From assembly GCA_943354455.1 (NCBI GenBank), contig CALRCB010000026.1:1-5275 (forward strand): a stretch of 5,275 bases of DNA, read 5' to 3'. This DNA is from Candidatus Staskawiczbacteria bacterium. GTDB taxonomy: Bacteria > Patescibacteriota > Minisyncoccia > Minisyncoccales > Staskawiczbacteraceae. The position numbers were made by a program, and so were the translations under genes. Within the stretch, counting starts at the first letter, position 1; each line of letters starts with the position of its first letter. Shown piece after piece: positions 1-3,366 of this stretch. The notes under the pieces are model-generated. The model had not been told where the DNA came from, did no database searches, and saw only the letters and a program-made list of their open reading frames with translations.

Positions 1-17
1 TAATTTCGATTAGCAAT

Positions 18-46
18 ATTCGTAATTCGCCAAGATTCGTAATTCG
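18..46. repeat. 12-bp direct repeat upstream of VirB4
   Basis: The unit attcgtaattcg occurs at 18-29 and again exactly at 35-46, with a 5-bp spacer, so the period is 17 bp. A degenerate related stretch (taatttcgat) opens the window. The array ends just before the Shine-Dalgarno site of the VirB4 gene. It could be simple-sequence intergenic filler or a binding site; nothing in the window decides which. The array may extend to the left beyond the window. Confidence 0.6.
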
Positions 47-47
47 T

Positions 48-51
48 AGGA
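48..51 (+). promoter_or_regulatory. Shine-Dalgarno site of the VirB4 gene
   Basis: AGGA lies 6 nt before the ATG at 58, a normal spacing. It supports that start. It is the only clear ribosome binding site found before an annotated start in this window. Confidence 0.6.
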
Positions 52-57
52 CAATTT

Positions 58-1857
58 ATGAACTTACCTTTTTTTAAAAAAACTGTTGATATTGACGAAG
101 ATATTTTTAAACAAGAAGCCGTCAATATTAAAGATATTATCGCGCCTCCCTATATTGGCATTAGCCAGGATCATATTAATTTGGGCGAAAAAATTGTTAA
201 ATCTTTTTTTATTTTTTCTTATCCCCGCTTTTTAAATACTGGCTGGATGTCATCGGCTATTAATTTGAATGTGCCAATGGATATAGCTTTTTTTATTCAT
301 CCAGTTAACAGTGCTCAAATTTTAAAAAAACTACGGTCTAAGGTTACCCAAATATCTTCAGAATTAATTGAACGACAAAACAAGGGTTTAATTCGTGATC
401 CAGCTTTAGAAACTGGTTTCCAGGATATTGAAAACTTGCGCGATAAAATTATGACGGCGCAGGAAAAAATGTTCCAGTTTGGCCTATATATCACTGTTTT
501 TGGTAAAACAGCAGAAGAAATTAAAGAAACCGAAACCACACTAAGGTCAATTTTTGAATCACGCCTAATTTATATCAAGCCTGCGCTATTTAGGCAAAAA
601 GAAGGCTTTATTTCTACCAGCCCATATGGAATTGATGCATTATCGGTTCACGTGCCAATGGATACTGACCCCTTATCTACCACTTTTCCATTTGTGTCTT
701 TTGACTTAAGTTCTAACGAGGGAATTTTATACGGCATTAACCGCCGAAATAACTCCTTGGTTTTATTTGACCGCTTTAGTTTAGAAAACGCCAATATGGT
801 AGTTTTTGCCAAGTCTGGATCTGGAAAATCCTACGCCATTAAATTGGAAATTTTACGCTATTTAATGTGGGGCGTGGATGTTATTGTAGTAGACCCAGAA
901 AACGAATATGAATTTTTAGCCGATGGCGTAGGAGGCAACTTTTTTAAAATTTCACTAACATCCGACAACCATGTTAATCCGTTTGATTTGCCAGTTCCCG
1001 GTCCAGACGACGATCCAGAAGATATTTTGCGGTCTAACATTATCAACTTAGTGGGATTGCTAAGAATTATGCTTGGCGGTTTAAGCGCTGAAGAAGATAG
1101 TATTATTGATCAAGCTTTGGCCGAAACTTACGCTGTGCGCGATATTACTCCACATTCAAACCCCAATACTTGGCAAGAAAACATTCCAATATTATCTGAT
1201 TTTGCCCAAATCTTAGAAAGTATGACGGGAGCCGAATCTTTGGCGCGCCGATTACGAAAATTTACCCAAGGAACTTTTGCCAGCTTTTTTAACCAAAAAA
1301 CTAACATTATTATGGATAAAAACTTTATTGTTTTTGGTATCCGCGATATGGAAGAATCTTTGCGACCCGTGGCATTATTTATTGTTATGCGTTACATTTG
1401 GAATATAATCCGCAGTGAAATGAAAAAGCGCATATTAGTGGTAGACGAAGCTTGGTGGCTAATGCAATCGGAAGACGGCGCCTCATTTTTGTTTGGCTTA
1501 GTTAAACGCGGTAGAAAATATTGGCTGGGAGTTACCACTATTACTCAGGACGTGGAAGATTTTATGAAGTCAAGTTATGGTAAAGCTATTATCACCAATT
1601 CATCACTACAGTTATTGTTAAAACAATCATCGGCTAGCATTGAATCGGTGCAAAAAGTTTTTAATTTAACTGAACAAGAAAAATCTTTACTACTGTCAGC
1701 TAACGTGGGAGAGGGTTTATTTTTTGCTGGTAAAAAACATGTGGATATCAGCGTCAAAGCCAGCTACACCGAAGATCAAATTATTACCACTAGTCCCGGA
1801 GAAGTAGAAAAAATTAAAGAAGCCAGAAAAAAACTTAAAATAGTAAAAGATTTGTAA
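58..1857 (+). CDS. virB4: VirB4-family type IV secretion system ATPase
   Basis: This 599-residue protein is a VirB4/TraC/TrbE-type ATPase, the cytoplasmic motor that powers assembly of and transport through type IV secretion or conjugative pili. Residues about 30-210 form the divergent N-terminal CagE/TrbE/VirB-like domain and about 230-580 the RecA-like P-loop domain. Visible motifs are Walker A AKSGSGKS at 251-258 (with Ala where many P-loops have Gly), VVDPENEYE at 277-285, Walker B ILVVDEAW at 459-466 (D463, E464), the KRGRK basic stretch at 483-487 that could supply an arginine finger, and TTITQD at 493-498 with the conserved Gln497. There is no obvious transmembrane helix and not one cysteine, in sharp contrast to the gene at 3367. 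It is shorter than typical proteobacterial VirB4 (about 800 residues), mainly in the N-terminal part. The start is supported by AGGA 6 nt upstream. No VirB3 fusion is seen. Family assignment is firm; whether the machine does conjugation, DNA uptake or pilus assembly cannot be told here. Confidence 0.93.
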   Translation: MNLPFFKKTVDIDEDIFKQEAVNIKDIIAPPYIGISQDHINLGEKIVKSFFIFSYPRFLNTGWMSSAINLNVPMDIAFFIHPVNSAQILKKLRSKVTQISSELIERQNKGLIRDPALETGFQDIENLRDKIMTAQEKMFQFGLYITVFGKTAEEIKETETTLRSIFESRLIYIKPALFRQKEGFISTSPYGIDALSVHVPMDTDPLSTTFPFVSFDLSSNEGILYGINRRNNSLVLFDRFSLENANMVVFAKSGSGKSYAIKLEILRYLMWGVDVIVVDPENEYEFLADGVGGNFFKISLTSDNHVNPFDLPVPGPDDDPEDILRSNIINLVGLLRIMLGGLSAEEDSIIDQALAETYAVRDITPHSNPNTWQENIPILSDFAQILESMTGAESLARRLRKFTQGTFASFFNQKTNIIMDKNFIVFGIRDMEESLRPVALFIVMRYIWNIIRSEMKKRILVVDEAWWLMQSEDGASFLFGLVKRGRKYWLGVTTITQDVEDFMKSSYGKAIITNSSLQLLLKQSSASIESVQKVFNLTEQEKSLLLSANVGEGLFFAGKKHVDISVKASYTEDQIITTSPGEVEKIKEARKKLKIVKDL

Positions 1858-1895
1858 TTACGTTTATTGTTGAGAAAAATTTACATAGCAATTAA

Positions 1896-1901
1896 TATAA
1901 T
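1896..1901 (+). promoter_or_regulatory. Possible -10 box for the small membrane protein gene
   Basis: A perfect TATAAT lies 18 nt before the ATG at 1920, in the 62-bp gap after VirB4. The best -35 candidate is TTGAGA at 1870-1875, but the 20-nt spacer is too long for a good sigma-70 promoter and there is no extended -10. In DNA this AT-rich a TATAAT can arise by chance. If real, transcription would start near 1908 and give a leader of about 12 nt with little room for a Shine-Dalgarno site. Confidence 0.3.
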
Positions 1902-1919
1902 TTTTCAATTAGTAATTTT

Positions 1920-2447
1920 ATGAAAGGGTTCACTTCACCCGAGGGAATTTTAATGTTAACGATCGCTGTATTACTTGACCTAGCAAGCATTATATGCGCC
2001 TTTTTAATTGCCGCATTTGGTATTGGCGCAATACTTAATTATGTCGTAGAGGGATTAGCTTTTTTTATTATGGGTCTATGGTTATGGATAAGACATAGCT
2101 CTTTAGGATCAGAACCCGACATGAATACAGCAAAAGAAAAAGATGAACACCCGAAGGATGATACAGAGGTTAAACAAGAAGAAACAAATAAAGAAATCGA
2201 GGGTGGGAATATAGGGAGTACGAACAAAGAAAATGAAAAAAAACTACCAACTACAAAAAAACAAATAAAGGGTGGTGGGGTTTCAAAAAATCTAAAAAGT
2301 TCGACAAAAAATATACCAACATCAATATCAGCAGTCAAAAAGTCTTTAAAAACATTTGTTTGGAACTTTATATTTGAAACAATACCTTTTCTTGGAACTG
2401 TTTGGCCTGTAAACACTATTATCGTTTATAAAGAAATGAAGGATTAA
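1920..2447 (+). CDS. Small membrane protein of unknown function (SPEG-type, CPR-like)
   Basis: A 175-residue protein whose function I do not recognise. Its layout is two hydrophobic segments near the N-terminus (about residues 10-36 and 39-58), a highly charged Lys/Glu/Asn-rich linker (about 65-130), and a hydrophobic C-terminal stretch (about 148-168) with PFLGTVWP at 156-163. From memory, small proteins that begin with a SPEG..ML motif and end with a PFLG motif recur in Parcubacteria-type genomes; this is family memory, not a search. The start is uncertain. ATG 1920 keeps the SPEG motif (residues 6-9) but lacks a Shine-Dalgarno site; ATG 1953 (Met12) has GAGGG 7 nt upstream and would give 164 residues. 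I kept 1920 because the lost residues look conserved. The gene follows VirB4 by 62 bp on the same strand, so co-transcription is possible. The linker suggests a cytoplasmic basic tail or tether between membrane segments. Confidence 0.7.
   Translation: MKGFTSPEGILMLTIAVLLDLASIICAFLIAAFGIGAILNYVVEGLAFFIMGLWLWIRHSSLGSEPDMNTAKEKDEHPKDDTEVKQEETNKEIEGGNIGSTNKENEKKLPTTKKQIKGGGVSKNLKSSTKNIPTSISAVKKSLKTFVWNFIFETIPFLGTVWPVNTIIVYKEMKD
1941..1945 (+). promoter_or_regulatory. Shine-Dalgarno-like site favouring an internal start at 1953
   Basis: GAGGG sits 7 nt before ATG 1953, inside the reading frame that opens at 1920. It is a better ribosome binding site than anything before 1920, so the true start could be 1953. 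The same bases encode Glu-Gly of the SPEG motif, so the match may also be a coincidence of coding. Confidence 0.4.
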
Positions 2448-2451
2448 TAAA

Positions 2452-2488
2452 TAGGCATAATGTTAAAAGCCCATAAAACAAATGCCTA
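2452..2488. repeat. 7-bp inverted repeat with 23-nt loop, upstream of RAYT
   Basis: taggcat (2452-2458) and atgccta (2482-2488) are exact inverted copies around a 23-nt AT-rich loop. The structure starts 4 bp after the stop of the small membrane protein gene and abuts the next palindrome, sharing base 2488. It has no T-run, so it is not a canonical intrinsic terminator. It could be part of the left end of the RAYT unit, or chance. Confidence 0.4.
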
Positions 2489-2514
2489 ATTACAGACGTT
2501 AAAAGTCTGTAATT
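2488..2514. repeat. Left palindrome of the RAYT unit (REP-like hairpin)
   Basis: A perfect 10-bp stem (aattacagac at 2488-2497, gtctgtaatt at 2505-2514) closes a 7-nt loop, gttaaaa. Bases 2490-2512 match the copy inside the transposase gene (2727-2749) at 21 of 23 positions. It lies 22 bp before the transposase start. Short palindromes flanking RAYT genes are the expected substrates of this transposase family, so this is a likely REP-like element; a role as 5' UTR hairpin is also possible. Confidence 0.75.
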
Positions 2515-2536
2515 GTGATAACTCTTTTAAAATATC

Positions 2537-3235
2537 ATGAGAAAAGATCCACTAGTTACTGGAGAATATTATCATATTTATAACCGAGGCGTAGACAAGA
2601 GAGATATTTTTATGAATTCTCGAAATTTAAATCGTTTCATATTAAGTGTAAAATCATTTAATACAGTAAAACCCATAGGTAGTATTAGAGAAGTAATCGA
2701 TCACCAATCAAACCCCACAACCAATTTTACAGACGTTAAACGTCTGCAAAATCTAATAGTAGATTTACCAGATAGTCCTTTGGTTTCAATTGTTTGTTAC
2801 TGTTTTAATCCTAATCATTTTCATTTTCTTTTGAAGCAAGAAGTAGATGGCGGTATTTCGGAGTTTTTTAAACGATTACTTGGTGGTTATACTAAATATT
2901 TCAACGAAATTTATAACCGCAACGGGTCTCTTTTTCAAGGGACTTTCAAATCAAACCTGATTAACAATGATCAATACCTTTTAATTATCCAACCATATGT
3001 ACATATGAATTATTCAATTCACGAAATACCAAAAAATAAAAATCACCTCGTGTGGGCTAGCGACGAAGAATACAACTCCAATATATTTGATATAGTATCA
3101 AAAAAAGAAGCAGAAAAAGTTTTAAATTTTTACGGGAGTAATGAAAATTTTAAAAATGAATGTTTAGAGGTAACTTCCGCAATCCGCAAGCAAAGAGGAA
3201 AAACATCTTTACTTAAAGAGGATTCTTTACCTTAA
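2537..3235 (+). CDS. REP-associated tyrosine transposase (Y1 / IS200-like HUH family)
   Basis: A 232-residue single-strand DNA transposase of the Y1_Tnp/RAYT type, which nicks and joins short palindromic DNA through a 5'-phosphotyrosine. Family marks are YYHIYNRGVDKRDIF at 11-25, the metal-binding HUH motif as H94-F95-H96 within NPNHFHFLLKQ, GGYTKYFN at 116-123 (Y118 or Y121 as the likely nucleophile), and GSLFQGTFKS at 130-139. Catalytic residues look intact and there is no frameshift, so the gene is probably active or recently so. Residues about 45-80, before the HUH strand, form an insert-like variable loop, and residues 63-72 of it are encoded by a copy of the flanking palindrome. The start matches the usual family N-terminus but no Shine-Dalgarno site precedes it; low or leaderless translation is possible. 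No second (TnpB-like) gene accompanies it. The C-terminal part beyond about 180 is polar and less recognisable. Confidence 0.9.
   Translation: MRKDPLVTGEYYHIYNRGVDKRDIFMNSRNLNRFILSVKSFNTVKPIGSIREVIDHQSNPTTNFTDVKRLQNLIVDLPDSPLVSIVCYCFNPNHFHFLLKQEVDGGISEFFKRLLGGYTKYFNEIYNRNGSLFQGTFKSNLINNDQYLLIIQPYVHMNYSIHEIPKNKNHLVWASDEEYNSNIFDIVSKKEAEKVLNFYGSNENFKNECLEVTSAIRKQRGKTSLLKEDSLP
2724..2752. repeat. In-frame copy of the REP-like palindrome inside the transposase gene
   Basis: Twelve-base arms with one mismatch (2724-2735 and 2741-2752) enclose the 5-nt loop ttaaa. The core cagacgttaaacgtctg (2730-2746) is identical to the right-end copy at 3242-3258. The single mismatch is A-C on the + strand but a G-T wobble on the - strand, so the folded hairpin is better on the - strand. 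It encodes transposase residues 63-72 (NFTDVKRLQN). Confidence 0.8.
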
Positions 3236-3238
3236 ACC

Positions 3239-3261
3239 TTGCAGACGTTAAACGTCTGTAT
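3239..3261. repeat. Right palindrome of the RAYT unit
   Basis: It starts 3 bp after the transposase stop. The arms cagacgtt (3242-3249) and aacgtctg (3251-3258) are perfect around a central A; allowing one G-T pair, the stem runs from 3240 to 3260. It matches the internal copy at 20 of 23 positions. There is no following T-run, so an intrinsic terminator is unlikely, although as a transcript it could protect the 3' end. Confidence 0.75.
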
Positions 3262-3327
3262 TGGGGATTGAGATATTGGGAATAAAAATATTTATTAATG
3301 TCAGCACCTAGTAGCTGTGAACAAGTG

Positions 3328-3355
3328 TTGTTTTCATTAAATAAAAGATTATGCT
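3328..3355 (+). promoter_or_regulatory. Weak promoter candidate before the TrbC/VirB2-like gene
   Basis: TTGTTT (3328-3333) and TATGCT (3350-3355) are 16 bp apart and each match the sigma-70 consensus at four positions. Transcription would begin within a few bases of the ATG at 3367, giving a leaderless or nearly leaderless message, which fits the lack of a Shine-Dalgarno site there. Such matches are common in AT-rich DNA. Confidence 0.25.
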
Positions 3356-3366
3356 AAAATTAATAA

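Larger units (their letters stand above)
2488..3261 (+). mobile_element. RAYT unit: transposase gene with related palindromes at both ends
   Basis: The transposase gene is bracketed by two related palindromes (2488-2514 and 3239-3261) about 750 bp apart. This matches the known arrangement of REP-associated tyrosine transposases. Members of the IS200/IS605-related Y1 group make no target duplication, so none is expected and none was seen. Exact element ends cannot be fixed from one copy. The unit lies between a VirB4 locus and a TrbC/VirB2-like gene, so it may have entered a type IV secretion gene cluster. Confidence 0.6.

Noticed and set aside
315..1757. Three minus-strand frames of 60-74 codons within VirB4
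   Set aside because: The VirB4 frame has all family motifs; the antisense frames have none.
2039..2416. 125-codon minus-strand open frame opposite the small membrane protein gene
   Set aside because: It is an antisense shadow: its Phe/Ser-rich protein is the complement of the Lys/Glu-rich linker, while the + frame has sensible membrane segments and a family-like motif.
2724..3261. CRISPR-like array from the repeated palindrome
   Set aside because: There are only three copies at irregular distances, one within a gene, and no regular spacers or cas genes.
3239..3261. Rho-independent terminator after the transposase
   Set aside because: The hairpin is not followed by a T-run; similarity to the other two palindromes explains it better.
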